A DNA stretch of 48,426 bases from Pseudomonadota bacterium (GCA_018821715.1 JAHJLN010000282.1:1-48426), one strand, 5' to 3'. Counted from the stretch's first letter, positions 7,814-17,302 are shown. The notes: a model not told the origin generated them from the letters alone. Made by a program: numbers and translations.

Positions 7814-9099
7814 TAATGCCCCCTGGATGCGTTATGATAAAAATCGTTAACAGCAGTACAGGCAGTCACACAGGAAACGCCGGAACCTGATTTAAGTCTG
7901 ACCCAGTCGTTATGCGCCAGGAGGGTGCCGATGGCATATAGATTTTCAAATATTGGATTTCTGTTTGTATCCACAGGTCTGTAAGAAGCGTCGGTTTCAA
8001 GTCCTGCAGTGTTTATGGAATGGCCTTTTGGATCAAAAAAGTTTAACTTGTGCCACAAATTTCTTTGTTCTGGTTGATAAACCGGCAGGTTGAACACGGT
8101 TTCCGTTATCTGATCTCTTTTTGCATGAAGGCCGCCGCCTGGAAACCTGCCTGTCGCAAGGATCACTCCTTTGGCAGTAATCGTGAATTTTGTATTCTGA
8201 TTTGCAGCCGTTAAGATAAAGTGATGATCTTCAAAGGTGTGGGCGGTTATTTTCGAGTTGCTTAAAAAGATGACATTGTTTTGAGACAGTTTTTTTTCAA
8301 ATGCATTTTTTAACCGTAACCCGGGAACTGAAGGCGGCAGCCCCGGGATCTCAAAAAAATCAAGGCCGGTCATTTTCTCCAGGGTCGTCAGGATGTCTAA
8401 GCTTTTATGGATGCCGCACACCGCAGGAATCCCTACAAGATCTGTTTTATCTGAAAAAGGGATAATTTTTTTTGAAAAGAAGTCTAAAAATTCCGAATCT
8501 TCAAACAAACCGGCCAGTTGGACTGGATTGAGTCCCCCATAGGTATCCGGCAGTTCAATGGTCAAGATGGAGGTGTCAATCCCTGTATTATGGATAACAT
8601 TGGCAATCTGTTTTGCAGAAAATTCTCTTAAGCCTTTAAAATTCACAAATAAAACCCTTTTACGTGCTTCTTTGATCTGGCAGCCTTTAACAAAGGTTTG
8701 GGGTACCATAAAGGTGGGTTTAAACGTGCCTGCAGATGTCAGGATAAAAGTGTTTTTATTGCCGGATGAATGATATTTCAAACCAGCGGATTCTAAAAAC
8801 TGCTTAAGAAATTCAAAGCTTTTAATGATATTTTCATAACTGGTTTTTGAATAGGGGTGGTCCGGTATGTCCGCCTGCAGTTTTTTTAATCCTTCCCCGG
8901 GATTTTTGATGATAGAAGATGGATCAGTGGGATATACACCTAAAAGATCAAACAATCCGCTTGCCAGAAACAGTTCTGAAGAATTTCCGACCTGGACCGT
9001 GTTTAATCCAAGGCTTGACGAACAAGCTGCAGCAACCATTCCGGCAAAACCAGCACCAATGATTAATAGATCACAAGTTATATTCTGCTTATCCTTCAT
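7813..9099 (-). CDS. glpB: anaerobic glycerol-3-phosphate dehydrogenase subunit B
   Basis: A flavoprotein subunit of 428 residues that works with GlpA in the oxidation of glycerol-3-phosphate to dihydroxyacetone phosphate. The N-terminal dinucleotide fold CDLLIIGAGFAGMVAAACSSSLG (split across residues 9-31) and the GlpB-typical SGLFDLLGVYP near 47-57 support the call, as does VILATGRFPGGGL near 309-321. The C-terminus has NLYAIGTLLAHNDW. The stop overlaps the start of the membrane subunit by one base, and glpA ends 26 bp upstream, so all four genes (glpA, glpB, membrane subunit, HdrB-like) form one operon. E. coli GlpB is of similar length. Confidence 0.87.
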   Translation of the reverse strand: MKDKQNITCDLLIIGAGFAGMVAAACSSSLGLNTVQVGNSSELFLASGLFDLLGVYPTDPSSIIKNPGEGLKKLQADIPDHPYSKTSYENIIKSFEFLKQFLESAGLKYHSSGNKNTFILTSAGTFKPTFMVPQTFVKGCQIKEARKRVLFVNFKGLREFSAKQIANVIHNTGIDTSILTIELPDTYGGLNPVQLAGLFEDSEFLDFFSKKIIPFSDKTDLVGIPAVCGIHKSLDILTTLEKMTGLDFFEIPGLPPSVPGLRLKNAFEKKLSQNNVIFLSNSKITAHTFEDHHFILTAANQNTKFTITAKGVILATGRFPGGGLHAKRDQITETVFNLPVYQPEQRNLWHKLNFFDPKGHSINTAGLETDASYRPVDTNRNPIFENLYAIGTLLAHNDWVRLKSGSGVSCVTACTAVNDFYHNASRGH

Positions 9100-9125
9100 C
9101 TTGCAAAAAACCGTTTAAAGGGTAT

Positions 9126-10682
9126 TTAAGTTTCAAGCTCAAGCCCGAACAAGCCGCAATGTATGATTTCTTTCAATGACGACTGAACAAGGGCCTGATC
9201 CCATAATAAAGACTGCTCACCTTTCCATCTCTCGTTTAAAAAATCCTTTAGATCATTAATCCCGGTACGATGGGTTAATTCATCTGTGTTATACATGTGA
9301 GACAATATCCTGACACTGCAAAAAGCGCCTTGACACGGTCCCTTCCCAACCCTGCTTCTAAGTGCAATGGATGTCAGATCCGGTCTGCCCTTACTCTTTT
9401 TTATGGCATCGATGATGGTATCCACCGCACTTAAGGGTACCATTTCACATTCACAAAGAATGGTATCGTCCATTTTCCCCGGTTTAAACGGCTCATTGAC
9501 AAGAACACCGGGTTCTGACCATTCACCGCTTTTGGTTGAAGGCAAGGCAAGAACTCTTGTCCGGCACGCCAGGGAACATCCGAGTTTTTTGCAGGCCATA
9601 TCAGAGGCTTTTTCCGCCATTAACCTATAAGTGGACAGTTTTCCGCCTGTTATGGTAATCAAATTATCAACGCCGTCTTTTTTATGATCAATAAGGGCAA
9701 ATCCTCTGCTGACGTTCCTGTCATCATGCTCTCCTTCGCCCACAAGCGGGCGGACACCGCAATACGCTCTGATATAGCGGCAGGTTTTGAGCGCAGGGAT
9801 CATTTTTTCACCTTCACTGATAATATAATCAACTTCATCCACTGTGGGGAAAATCTTATCCGGGGAGTCGATTCTTAAAGATGTGGTTCCCAGAATTGAA
9901 ACCACACCGCCGGGTACCAGAATATCGCCGTCAGTGGCTTTTCTTAACCGGTTTATCACTCGTCTGGCAATCCGTCTGCTGGTGACAAGAAGGCTGCCTT
10001 TTGACAGCACCATATCGATATGAATACCGGCCATGGCAGCAATATTGCCGGCCCAGGCACCCGAAGCATTTAAATAGATATCTGCTTTGATATAAAAAAT
10101 TTCATTGCTGAGCTGGTTTAAAATTATTGCATGGCATATTTTTTTGTTTTCAATTTTAAAGCTTTCAACTTTGCTGTAGCTGAAAAATTGCCCCTCCCTT
10201 GAAATGGAATCGTTCATATTTTCAATGGAAAGCTTAAAGGGATTGATGGCGGCATCATTTACTTCATACACAGCAATGGTGTCATCTGATAATTCAGGTT
10301 CCATTTCTTTGGCATCTGCCGGGTCTATTTTTTTAAAAGGGATTTTGGCGGCATCGCACATGCCCGGAAAATCAGCGATATAGTTTTCATCATCTCCCTT
10401 AACGGCAACAAAGAGGCCCCCGGTTTCTTCAATACAATGACCGGCAGTTTTCTTCAGGATCTCAAGTTCGTTCTTGCATTCAACCGCAGCCCCCGGGTCG
10501 GAACAAATATATCTGGCGCCACTGTGAAGTAATCCGTGATTCCCACCCGATGCTCCTGCATTCAGGTCCTGTTTTTCAATAAGGATGACGTTGAGTCCGC
10601 GTAACGAAAGATCCCTGGCGATTCCTGTTCCGGTGACGCCGCCGCCGATAACAAGGACCTGGGTTTCTATCATTTTTTTCAT
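9126..10682 (-). CDS. glpA: anaerobic glycerol-3-phosphate dehydrogenase subunit A
   Basis: The catalytic FAD subunit (518 residues). It has the N-terminal FAD loop VLVIGGGVTGTGIARDLSLRG (about 6-26), the GlpA/GlpD signature GASGGNHGLLHSGARYI (about 44-60), the GGKLSTYRLMAE segment near 350, and a C-terminal BFD-like [2Fe-2S] domain with CECEM and GPCQGAFC. That domain marks GlpA rather than aerobic GlpD. The ATG at 10682 has AAGG upstream; an in-frame TTG at 10688 is possible. The gene is the first of the leftward operon and diverges from glpK. Its promoter overlaps the GlpR-like operator at 10735-10792. Confidence 0.92.
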   Translation of the reverse strand: MKKMIETQVLVIGGGVTGTGIARDLSLRGLNVILIEKQDLNAGASGGNHGLLHSGARYICSDPGAAVECKNELEILKKTAGHCIEETGGLFVAVKGDDENYIADFPGMCDAAKIPFKKIDPADAKEMEPELSDDTIAVYEVNDAAINPFKLSIENMNDSISREGQFFSYSKVESFKIENKKICHAIILNQLSNEIFYIKADIYLNASGAWAGNIAAMAGIHIDMVLSKGSLLVTSRRIARRVINRLRKATDGDILVPGGVVSILGTTSLRIDSPDKIFPTVDEVDYIISEGEKMIPALKTCRYIRAYCGVRPLVGEGEHDDRNVSRGFALIDHKKDGVDNLITITGGKLSTYRLMAEKASDMACKKLGCSLACRTRVLALPSTKSGEWSEPGVLVNEPFKPGKMDDTILCECEMVPLSAVDTIIDAIKKSKGRPDLTSIALRSRVGKGPCQGAFCSVRILSHMYNTDELTHRTGINDLKDFLNERWKGEQSLLWDQALVQSSLKEIIHCGLFGLELET

Positions 10683-10734
10683 GGACAAAAGCCTTTTTTA
10701 AACTCTTTTGGATTATTTCTGCAATTTAAGGTTA

Positions 10735-10792
10735 TATGTTCGAAAATGCAAATATCACATATTTAATACTTCCGCAAGTGAAAAAAACGAAT
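10735..10792 (-). promoter_or_regulatory. glpA promoter with GlpR-like operator
   Basis: Read on the plus strand, TATGTTCGAAAATGCAAATA (10735-10754) contains the TATGTTCG half-site of the E. coli GlpR operator. On the minus strand a promoter can be read as TTGCGG, a 17-base spacer, then TATTTG, with the operator covering the -10 and the likely start. The same arrangement recurs upstream of the ABC importer (19576-19633): the first 20 and last 24 bases are identical, and all five differences fall in the 14 bases between, within the promoter spacer. That pattern supports function. Confidence 0.75.
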
Positions 10793-10982
10793 CATAAGTG
10801 AAAATATTATAGTATTTTTATGGTATTAAGTTACGAATTCTTCTAACAATAGGGTTTAATGATAAAAAAATGAAAATTTTATGGATTATATGTATTAAAT
10901 ATAACATTTAAATGGTATGGTATCCTCCAGATAAAAATACTATTTGTGGATTATATTGTTTATTAAATCGGGAGATAATGCC
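10793..10982 (+). promoter_or_regulatory. glpK upstream region
   Basis: AT-rich DNA between the shared operator and glpK. A degenerate dyad, TATGTATTAAATATAACATT (10889-10908), ends match the TATGT/ACATT ends of GlpR sites but lacks the TTCG core, so it is only a weak operator candidate. TATGGT at about 10915-10920 could be a -10 element. GGAG at 10971-10974 serves glpK. Nothing else was recognised. Confidence 0.35.
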
Positions 10983-12491
10983 ATGACTAAGTATGTTGGA
11001 GCCATTGATCTTGGGACGACCAGCAACAGATTCATCCTATTCGACAAACAGGGAAATATTTTCGATTTCGCACAGAAAGAACATAAACAAATCTTTCCGC
11101 GACCCGGGTGGGTAGAACATGATCCCGTTGAAATCTGGGAAAATACCTGTTTTGTTATCAAACAGGTTATGATGAAGACCGGTATCCTGGCAGATCAGAT
11201 TGATTCAATCGGCATTACCAACCAGAGGGAGACCAGTGTTGTCTGGAACAAAAAGACCGGAAAACCCTATTACAATGCCATTGTCTGGCAATGCACCCGG
11301 ACGGATGAATTGTGCAAACATCTTGTTAAAGCGTTTGGCCAAGATTTTTTTCATGAAAAAACAGGACTTCCGGTAGCCAGCTATTTTTCAGGGCCCAAGG
11401 TAAAATGGATTCTTGACAATGTTCTGGATGCAAAAAAAGACTGTGAAAAAGGAGAGGTTCTGTTCGGCACTATTGAGACCTGGATTATCTGGTGGCTGAC
11501 AGGCGGACCTGGCAAGGGATCCCATGTAACCGATGTTTCAAATGCAAGCAGAACCATGCTGCTCAATCTTGAGACCCTGGAATGGGACAAAGACCTGCTT
11601 GATGCTGTTGGTATCCATTCTTCACTGCTGCCCGCAATAAAACCTTCCGTTGATTCCAGAACATGGGGTGCGACCTTAAAAGATGGGCCGTTTGCAGGCA
11701 GGATTCCCGTATGCGGCGCCCTTGGGGATCAACAGGCAGCACTCTTCGGCCAGACCTGCTTTTTAAAAGGAGAGGCCAAAAATACCTATGGCACCGGCTG
11801 CTTTTTGCTGTTGAATACCGGAAACAAAATGGTCAGATCAACCCATGGTCTTTTGACAACCGTCGGGTATAAGATCAACGATGAAAAACCGGTGTATTGC
11901 CTGGAAGGTTCCATTGCCATTGCAGGAGCCCTGGTTCAATGGATGAGGGACAATCTTGGTATCATTGAGACGGCATCCGAGATAGAAGCACTTGCAAAAA
12001 CCGTCAAAGACAATGGGGATGTATATTTTGTACCTGCTTTTTCAGGTTTGTTTGCCCCATACTGGCGTTCCGATGCCCGTGGAGTGATGGCAGGATTGAC
12101 AAGATTTGCCAACAAAGGTCACATTGCAAGGGCAGCACTTGAGGCCTGTGCCTATCAAACCCGGGACATAACCCTTGCAATGGAAAAAGATTCCAACATA
12201 GGGTTAAAACAGTTGAAGGTTGATGGTGGAATGGTTCTCAATGAAGTGTTAATGCAGTTTCAGTCAGATATCCTTGACGTGCCCATCATCAGACCCAACG
12301 TCATAGAAACAACAGCCCTGGGTGCGGCCTATGCAGCAGGGCTTGCCACTGGGTTCTGGAACAGTACTGAGGAATTAAAAAATAACTGGTCAGAGAGTAA
12401 AAGATGGGAGCCGTCTATGACCGGGGAGCATCAGCAAAAATTGTACGCAAGTTGGAAAAAGGCCATTGAAAAGTCTTTAAACTGGATATAA
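10983..12491 (+). CDS. glpK: glycerol kinase
   Basis: It phosphorylates glycerol with ATP to sn-glycerol-3-phosphate. The protein is 502 residues, the usual FGGY-family length. It opens with [18 protein letters not shown] (phosphate-binding loop), followed by PGWVEHDP near 41-48, the glycerol-kinase segment [12 protein letters not shown] near 81-92, and [13 protein letters not shown] and [10 protein letters not shown] near 245-280. C-terminal ADP-binding motifs [19 protein letters not shown] and [17 protein letters not shown] are present. The ATG at 10983 is chosen for its GGAG eight bases upstream; a TTG at 10944 would add residues unlike the family. It heads a rightward operon with glpR. 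Confidence 0.95.
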   Translation: MTKYVGAIDLGTTSNRFILFDKQGNIFDFAQKEHKQIFPRPGWVEHDPVEIWENTCFVIKQVMMKTGILADQIDSIGITNQRETSVVWNKKTGKPYYNAIVWQCTRTDELCKHLVKAFGQDFFHEKTGLPVASYFSGPKVKWILDNVLDAKKDCEKGEVLFGTIETWIIWWLTGGPGKGSHVTDVSNASRTMLLNLETLEWDKDLLDAVGIHSSLLPAIKPSVDSRTWGATLKDGPFAGRIPVCGALGDQQAALFGQTCFLKGEAKNTYGTGCFLLLNTGNKMVRSTHGLLTTVGYKINDEKPVYCLEGSIAIAGALVQWMRDNLGIIETASEIEALAKTVKDNGDVYFVPAFSGLFAPYWRSDARGVMAGLTRFANKGHIARAALEACAYQTRDITLAMEKDSNIGLKQLKVDGGMVLNEVLMQFQSDILDVPIIRPNVIETTALGAAYAAGLATGFWNSTEELKNNWSESKRWEPSMTGEHQQKLYASWKKAIEKSLNWI

Positions 12492-12572
12492 GGCTATAAA
12501 AGAATGGCGTTTAAAAAAGCTATTTTGCGAAATCTCACAATACTTTGAAATAAGGCAGGTGGATTAACGCTT

Positions 12573-13346
12573 ATGATAAATAAAAGAAAGACCATTAACA
12601 ACCGGCAAGAAGAAATTATTTCACTGATTAAAAACAATGGATTTGTTACAGTGGAAGAAATGGCAAACCTGTATAATGTGACACCGCAAACCATCAGAAG
12701 GGATATTAATTTTCTTGACAAAGAGGGGTTTGTCTCAAGATACCATGGTGGTGCGGGGCATTCTGTAAGTACGGAAAATGTGGCATACCGGCATCGAAAA
12801 GAAATTCTTCTTAACGAAAAAAAGAAAATAGCCCAAACCGTTTCCGCCATGATACAGGACCATTCTTCTCTTTTTATTAATATCGGGACAACCACAGAGC
12901 TTGTGGCAAGTGAATTGATGAATCACAATAAATTAAGGATTATCACCAATAATCTGAATGTTGCCGTCATAATGAGCAGAAAAGAGGATTTTGAGGTGAT
13001 CGTTACCGGTGGTATTGTCAGAAGCAAGGATTGCGGGGTTACCGGTGAGGCTGCGGTCAAATTTATCCGCCAGTTCAAGGTGGATATCGGTATTATCGGC
13101 ATCAGCGGTATTGACCTTGACGGCACATTGCTTGATTTTGATTTCAGGGAAGTCTATGTGGCAAGAACCATTATTGAGAACTCAAGAAAAGTCTATCTGG
13201 TTACCGACCATTCAAAGTTTGGCAGAAACGCCATGGTCAAGCTGGGCAGTATTACAGAGATTGATACCCTGATTACAGATAAAAAACCGCCGAAACAACT
13301 CATGGATGTAATTTCCAGCAACGGCATCAACCTGGTCATCAGCTGA
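12573..13346 (+). CDS. glpR: GlpR, DeoR-family repressor
   Basis: A DeoR-type transcription repressor of 257 residues. The N-terminal winged helix-turn-helix spans NNRQEEIISLIKNNGFVTVE and MANLYNVTPQTIRRDINFL (about 8-48), ending in the family hallmark SRYHGGA near 54-60. The C-terminal DeoRC sensor domain contains INIGTTTELVAS near 99-110, TGGIVRSKDCGVTGEAA near 143-159 and VTDHSKFGRNA near 209-219. In GlpR this domain binds glycerol-3-phosphate. It lies 81 bp after glpK and faces two operons that share a GlpR-like operator, so it is the likely regulator of the island. A GGCAGGTGG lies before the ATG. Confidence 0.88.
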   Translation: MINKRKTINNRQEEIISLIKNNGFVTVEEMANLYNVTPQTIRRDINFLDKEGFVSRYHGGAGHSVSTENVAYRHRKEILLNEKKKIAQTVSAMIQDHSSLFINIGTTTELVASELMNHNKLRIITNNLNVAVIMSRKEDFEVIVTGGIVRSKDCGVTGEAAVKFIRQFKVDIGIIGISGIDLDGTLLDFDFREVYVARTIIENSRKVYLVTDHSKFGRNAMVKLGSITEIDTLITDKKPPKQLMDVISSNGINLVIS

Positions 13347-13410
13347 TTTTTCAGGCAAAAGTCCGGGGTATGAAGATTGGTTATATTTTTTTGCGGGCTT
13401 AGGATAAAAA

Positions 13411-13462
13411 CAAAAAAGGGTGTTTTCAGCTGATGATTGCTTCAAACACCCTTTTTTGTTTT
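13411..13462. terminator. bidirectional intrinsic terminator between glpR and the ABC operon
   Basis: An inverted repeat pairs CAAAAAAGGGTGTTT (13411-13425) with AAACACCCTTTTTTG (13444-13458), with an 18-base loop. The A-tract on one flank and the T-tract on the other make it a rho-independent terminator for both strands. It sits between the convergent glpKR and glp ABC importer units. Confidence 0.88.
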
Positions 13463-13488
13463 GACTCACAGGTTATGATAAATAAAAA

Positions 13489-15240
13489 TTATTTTACCCT
13501 TCCTTGTTTCCATGCCTGGAGGAGTTTGTCGTAATCAAGAGTTTCTCCCTGGGGTTTTTCATTGGCAAGTTTTGGTTTGGGTGATCCCGGCTGATTCAGC
13601 CAGTAGGATTCATCCTTTATCGGGTTCAATTTGGGTCCTTTGTCTCCCTGAACACCGGAGCGCTCGAGACGTTCAAGAATTTTATCCTGTTCTTTTGCAA
13701 GGTTGTCCATGGCTGTTGAAACCGTCACTTCCCCTGCAACTGCTTCACCAATATTCTGCCACCACAGCTGGGCAAGTTTCGGATAATCCGGCACATTGGT
13801 TCCAGTAGGTGTCCAGGCAACTTTGGCAGGACTTCTGTAAAATTCTACAAGACCACCGAGTTTTGGTGCACGGTCTGTAAAGGATTGATCATTTAAATCA
13901 CTGGCACGAATGGGAGTGAGTCCTACATGGGCTTTCTTAAGAGAAGTGGTTTTGGCAACACAGAACTGGGCATACAGCCAGGCTGCTTTTCTTCTGTCCA
14001 CAGGTGTGCTTTTCATGAGTGTCCAGGAACCGCAATCCTGATACCCCAGTTTCATGCCTTCTTCCCAGTACGGACCATGGGGAGAGGGCGCCATTCTCCA
14101 TTTCGGGGTACCGTCGTCATTCACAACCGGAGTCCCTACTTTTACCATATCAGCGGTAAAAGCCGTATACCAGAAGATCTGCTGAGCCACATTGCCTTTG
14201 GCAAGACTTGGAAGGGATTGATAAAAATCCATTCCCAAAGCACCTGGAGGCGCATATTTTCTTAACCAGTCCATGTATTTTGTCAAGGCATATTTAGCGG
14301 CAGGACCATTGGCAGCACCGCCTCTTGAAACAGAAGATCCTACGGGACGGTCGTTCTCATCAACACGGATTCCCCATTCATCAACCGGTTTTCCATTGGG
14401 AATTCCTTTGTCGCCTGCACCTGCCATGGAAAGCCATGCATCGGTAAACCGCCATCCAAGATCCGGCGCTTTCTTTCCATAATCCATATGACCGTAAATC
14501 GCTTTTCCATCGATTTCTTTTACGTCCTCACTGAAGAATTCCGCGATATCTTCATAGGCAGACCAGTTTACAGGAACGCCTAATTCATATCCATATCGCG
14601 CTTTGAATTTCTGTTTAAAATCAGGGCGGCTGAACCAGTCATAACGGAACCAGTAAAGGTTGGCAAACTGTTGATCCGGAAGCTGGTACAGTTTTCCATC
14701 AGGGCCGGTTGTAAAGGATTTTCCAATAAAATCATCCACGTCCAGGGTTGGTAGTGTGACATCTTTTCCTTCGCCTGCCATCCAGTCGGTTAAATTCACA
14801 ACATGTCCATACCGGGAGTGGGTTCCGATAAGATCAGAGTCATTTACATAGGCATCAAAAACATTTTTCCCGGACTGCATTTGAATCTGCAGTTTTTCAA
14901 TCACGTCGCCTTCCTGGATCAGATCATGGGTGACTTCAATTCCGGTGATTTCCGCAAATGCTTTTGTGAGTACTTTAGATTCATACTCATGGGTGGGAAT
15001 TGTTTCGGAAACAACCTTGATTTTCATGCCTTTAAAAGGAGCGGCAGCTTTGATAAACCATTCCATTTCTTTTAGCTGATCTGTCTTAGACAATGTCGAT
15101 GGTTGAAACTCGTCATCAATCCATTTTTTAGCAGCTGCCGTGTCTGCACTCGCAGGAACCACTGCAAGTAAGAACAAAACAGTCATAATCAATCCCAGGA
15201 CTGCCATTCCGGAACCGTTTTTAAACAACGTTTTTTTCAT
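13489..15240 (-). CDS. glpV: glycerol ABC transporter substrate-binding protein (GlpV type)
   Basis: A periplasmic binding protein of 583 residues, unusually long for sugar-type binding proteins but matching the GlpV/DUF2160-associated group. A signal peptide is visible: MKKTLFKN, a hydrophobic stretch AVLGLIMTVLFLLAV, and a cleavage site after PASA. The ATG at 15240 is set by GGAGGGG just upstream; an upstream extension to 15315 would precede the signal peptide. The body contains ITGIEVTHDLIQEGDVIEKL and the Trp/Tyr-rich LYWFRYDWFSRPDF. It is the last gene of a leftward unit with two ATPases, two permeases and a DUF2160 protein. The glycerol substrate is inferred from neighbours and from the rhizobial GlpSTPQV system; the symbol follows that system. 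Confidence 0.8.
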   Translation of the reverse strand: MKKTLFKNGSGMAVLGLIMTVLFLLAVVPASADTAAAKKWIDDEFQPSTLSKTDQLKEMEWFIKAAAPFKGMKIKVVSETIPTHEYESKVLTKAFAEITGIEVTHDLIQEGDVIEKLQIQMQSGKNVFDAYVNDSDLIGTHSRYGHVVNLTDWMAGEGKDVTLPTLDVDDFIGKSFTTGPDGKLYQLPDQQFANLYWFRYDWFSRPDFKQKFKARYGYELGVPVNWSAYEDIAEFFSEDVKEIDGKAIYGHMDYGKKAPDLGWRFTDAWLSMAGAGDKGIPNGKPVDEWGIRVDENDRPVGSSVSRGGAANGPAAKYALTKYMDWLRKYAPPGALGMDFYQSLPSLAKGNVAQQIFWYTAFTADMVKVGTPVVNDDGTPKWRMAPSPHGPYWEEGMKLGYQDCGSWTLMKSTPVDRRKAAWLYAQFCVAKTTSLKKAHVGLTPIRASDLNDQSFTDRAPKLGGLVEFYRSPAKVAWTPTGTNVPDYPKLAQLWWQNIGEAVAGEVTVSTAMDNLAKEQDKILERLERSGVQGDKGPKLNPIKDESYWLNQPGSPKPKLANEKPQGETLDYDKLLQAWKQGRVK

Positions 15241-15342
15241 GTCATCCCCTCCGTTTGCCTTCGTTATTTTTATCCCTAAAGGGGATATATTGCAGATGTG
15301 AAGGCTGTTTGACACCTGTAATATGTTTAAAAAAAACCTAAA

Positions 15343-15621
15343 TTATCCCCACCGCATGACAACCACCATCCATACAAGCGCAATGGCAAATCCAAACCAG
15401 ATTGTCAGGTCTGACAAACCCACCCAGGCAAGATGGATAAAGGCACTGCCCAGAAGACCGATGAAAAGACGATCTCCCCGGGTGGTGGAAAGCGGTAGAA
15501 AACCTCTTCGCTCAATGGTTGGTGAAACAACCTCCCAGACGGTCATACTGATCAAAATGATTGCAATTGTGATGAAAAAGGTTGCAGTGGGGATTGTCCA
15601 CGCCATCCATTCTAAATTCAT
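15343..15621 (-). CDS. DUF2160 small membrane protein
   Basis: A 92-residue protein with three hydrophobic segments (about 6-26, 52-66, 70-88). It matches the DUF2160 family, found inside glycerol ABC operons of the GlpSTPQV type. Typical features are the N-terminal EWMAWTIPTATFF and the RRGFLP-TTRGDRLFIGLLG segment. The role in the transporter is not known; an accessory subunit is the natural guess. The ATG at 15621 has AAGGAG five bases upstream; a GTG at 15627 overlaps that site and is less likely. It begins 14 bases after glpQ ends. Confidence 0.78.
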   Translation of the reverse strand: MNLEWMAWTIPTATFFITIAIILISMTVWEVVSPTIERRGFLPLSTTRGDRLFIGLLGSAFIHLAWVGLSDLTIWFGFAIALVWMVVVMRWG

Positions 15622-15635
15622 GGTCACTCCTTTAT

Positions 15636-16433
15636 TTAAACTCGTCCCATGGCAAACCCCTTGGCCAGGTTGTTCCGTACAAACCAGATCACAAGGGCAC
15701 CGGGAACAATGGTCAGAATTCCTGCCGCAGCAAGAAGTCCCCAGTCAAGGCCTGATGCGCTTACCGTCCGGGTCATGGTTGCGGCAATGGGTTTGGCAAC
15801 CGTTGTGGTCAAGGTCCTTGCAAGCAAAAGTTCTACCCAGGAAAACATGAAACAGAAAAATGCGGTGACGCCAATACCGGATCGGATCAGGGGAAGAAAG
15901 ATGGTTAAAAAGAACCGCGGAAATTTGTATCCGTCAATAAACGCTGTTTCATCAATCTCACGGGGGACGCCTGACATAAACCCTTCCAGAATCCAGACGG
16001 CCAGAGGGACATTAAACAGGCAATGGGCAAGAGCAACTGCAATATGGGTGTCGATAAGGCCGAAGGTAGAATACAGCTGGAAAAAAGGAAGCAGGAAAAC
16101 CGCAGCAGGCGACATGCGGTTGGTCAGAAGCCAGAAGAACATTTGCCTGTCTCCGATAAATCGGTACCGTGAAAAAGCATAGGCTGCCGGCAATGCAGTG
16201 ACAAGGGAGATAACCGTGTTCATGGTGACATATATAATGGAGTTAATATACCCGTTGTACCAGGAGGAATCTGTAAAGATCTTCATGTAGTTGGAAAATG
16301 TGATATTTTTTGGATACAGGGAAAATGACCCTAAAATATCGGCATTGGTTCTCAGGGACATGTTGAGCATCCAGTAAATGGGAAGCATGAGAAGACACAG
16401 GTAAATCATAAAGAATACGGTTCTTTTTTTCAT
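15636..16433 (-). CDS. glpQ: glycerol ABC transporter permease (GlpQ type)
   Basis: An inner-membrane permease of 265 residues with about six helices, of the MalG/UgpE type. The cytoplasmic coupling loop EIDETAFIDGYKFPRFFLTI (about 172-191) is the EAA motif that docks on an ATPase. Its start overlaps the end of the other permease by four bases, and together they would form the channel for glycerol. The symbol follows the Rhizobium GlpSTPQV naming and is not the E. coli phosphodiesterase GlpQ. Confidence 0.82.
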   Translation of the reverse strand: MKKRTVFFMIYLCLLMLPIYWMLNMSLRTNADILGSFSLYPKNITFSNYMKIFTDSSWYNGYINSIIYVTMNTVISLVTALPAAYAFSRYRFIGDRQMFFWLLTNRMSPAAVFLLPFFQLYSTFGLIDTHIAVALAHCLFNVPLAVWILEGFMSGVPREIDETAFIDGYKFPRFFLTIFLPLIRSGIGVTAFFCFMFSWVELLLARTLTTTVAKPIAATMTRTVSASGLDWGLLAAAGILTIVPGALVIWFVRNNLAKGFAMGRV

Positions 16434-17302
16434 GAGGTTTCTCCTTTCCCGACATTTTGCAGTACCTGATAAAACAACCAGCTGAACAAGAGGATGATTA
16501 AAAAGTACACCAGAGAGAAAGCTGCTGCCGGTCCCAGATCAAACTGACCCACGGCAACCTTTACAAGATAAATGGATAAGAAGGTCGTGGAATTCCCCGG
16601 TCCGCCTCCGGTGAGAACAAAGGGTTCAGCATAAATTAAAAAGCTGTCCATGAACCGCAGTAAAAGGGCAATGGTCAAAACCCCCCGCATTTTCGGCAGC
16701 TGGATATACCAGAAGGTGGCCCAGGTTGATGCACCGTCAATTTTAGCGGCCTGGAAATAGGCCTCAGGGATGGCCCGAAGACCGGCATATGCCAGGAGGG
16801 CAACCAGAGGTGTCCAGTGCCAGACCTCCATGAGCATCAATGTCACCCATGCATCTAGGGAACTTGCCGTATGGTCGAATCCGATCCCAAGGCCGTTTAT
16901 GGTTGCGCCTAGAAGGCCGATATCCGGCCGTGTGAAAATAATCCAGATGGTTCCGATGACATTCCAGGGAATCAGCAGGGGCAGGGCAATCAGCACCAGA
17001 CTGATGGAGGCTCCCCACCCTTTTTTGGGCATCATCAGGGCGATGAGGATGCCAAGGGGCATCTCAATCAGCAGCACCAGACCTGAAAAAAGCAACTGGC
17101 GCCACAAGGCTTCATGCAGCCGGACATCGGAAAGCACTTCCTTGAACCATTCCGTTCCCACAAAAACCCTTTGCCCCGGGCCAAAGATATCCTGAATGGA
17201 ATAATTGACCACCGTCATCAAGGGAATAACGGCACTGAAAGCAACGATTAAAAAAACCGGTAACACTAGAAACCATGCTTTGTTATCTTTCCATTTATCC
17301 AT
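16430..17302 (-). CDS. glpP: glycerol ABC transporter permease (GlpP type)
   Basis: The first of two permeases, 290 residues, of the MalF/UgpA type. Hydrophobic helices include AWFLVLPVFLIVAFSAVIPL at the N-terminus and LVLIALPLLIPWNVIGTIWI near 105-124. The EAA coupling loop is EAYFQAAKIDGASTWATFWY (about 180-199). It lies 40 bp after the glpT-like ATPase gene and overlaps glpQ by four bases. The role is inferred from operon context and family; the symbol follows the rhizobial system. Confidence 0.82.
   Translation of the reverse strand: MDKWKDNKAWFLVLPVFLIVAFSAVIPLMTVVNYSIQDIFGPGQRVFVGTEWFKEVLSDVRLHEALWRQLLFSGLVLLIEMPLGILIALMMPKKGWGASISLVLIALPLLIPWNVIGTIWIIFTRPDIGLLGATINGLGIGFDHTASSLDAWVTLMLMEVWHWTPLVALLAYAGLRAIPEAYFQAAKIDGASTWATFWYIQLPKMRGVLTIALLLRFMDSFLIYAEPFVLTGGGPGNSTTFLSIYLVKVAVGQFDLGPAAAFSLVYFLIILLFSWLFYQVLQNVGKGETS

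Noticed and set aside
15241-15315. N-terminal extension of the glycerol-binding protein
   Set aside because: A signal peptide begins at the ATG 15240 with GGAGGGG upstream; the extra 25 residues would bury it.
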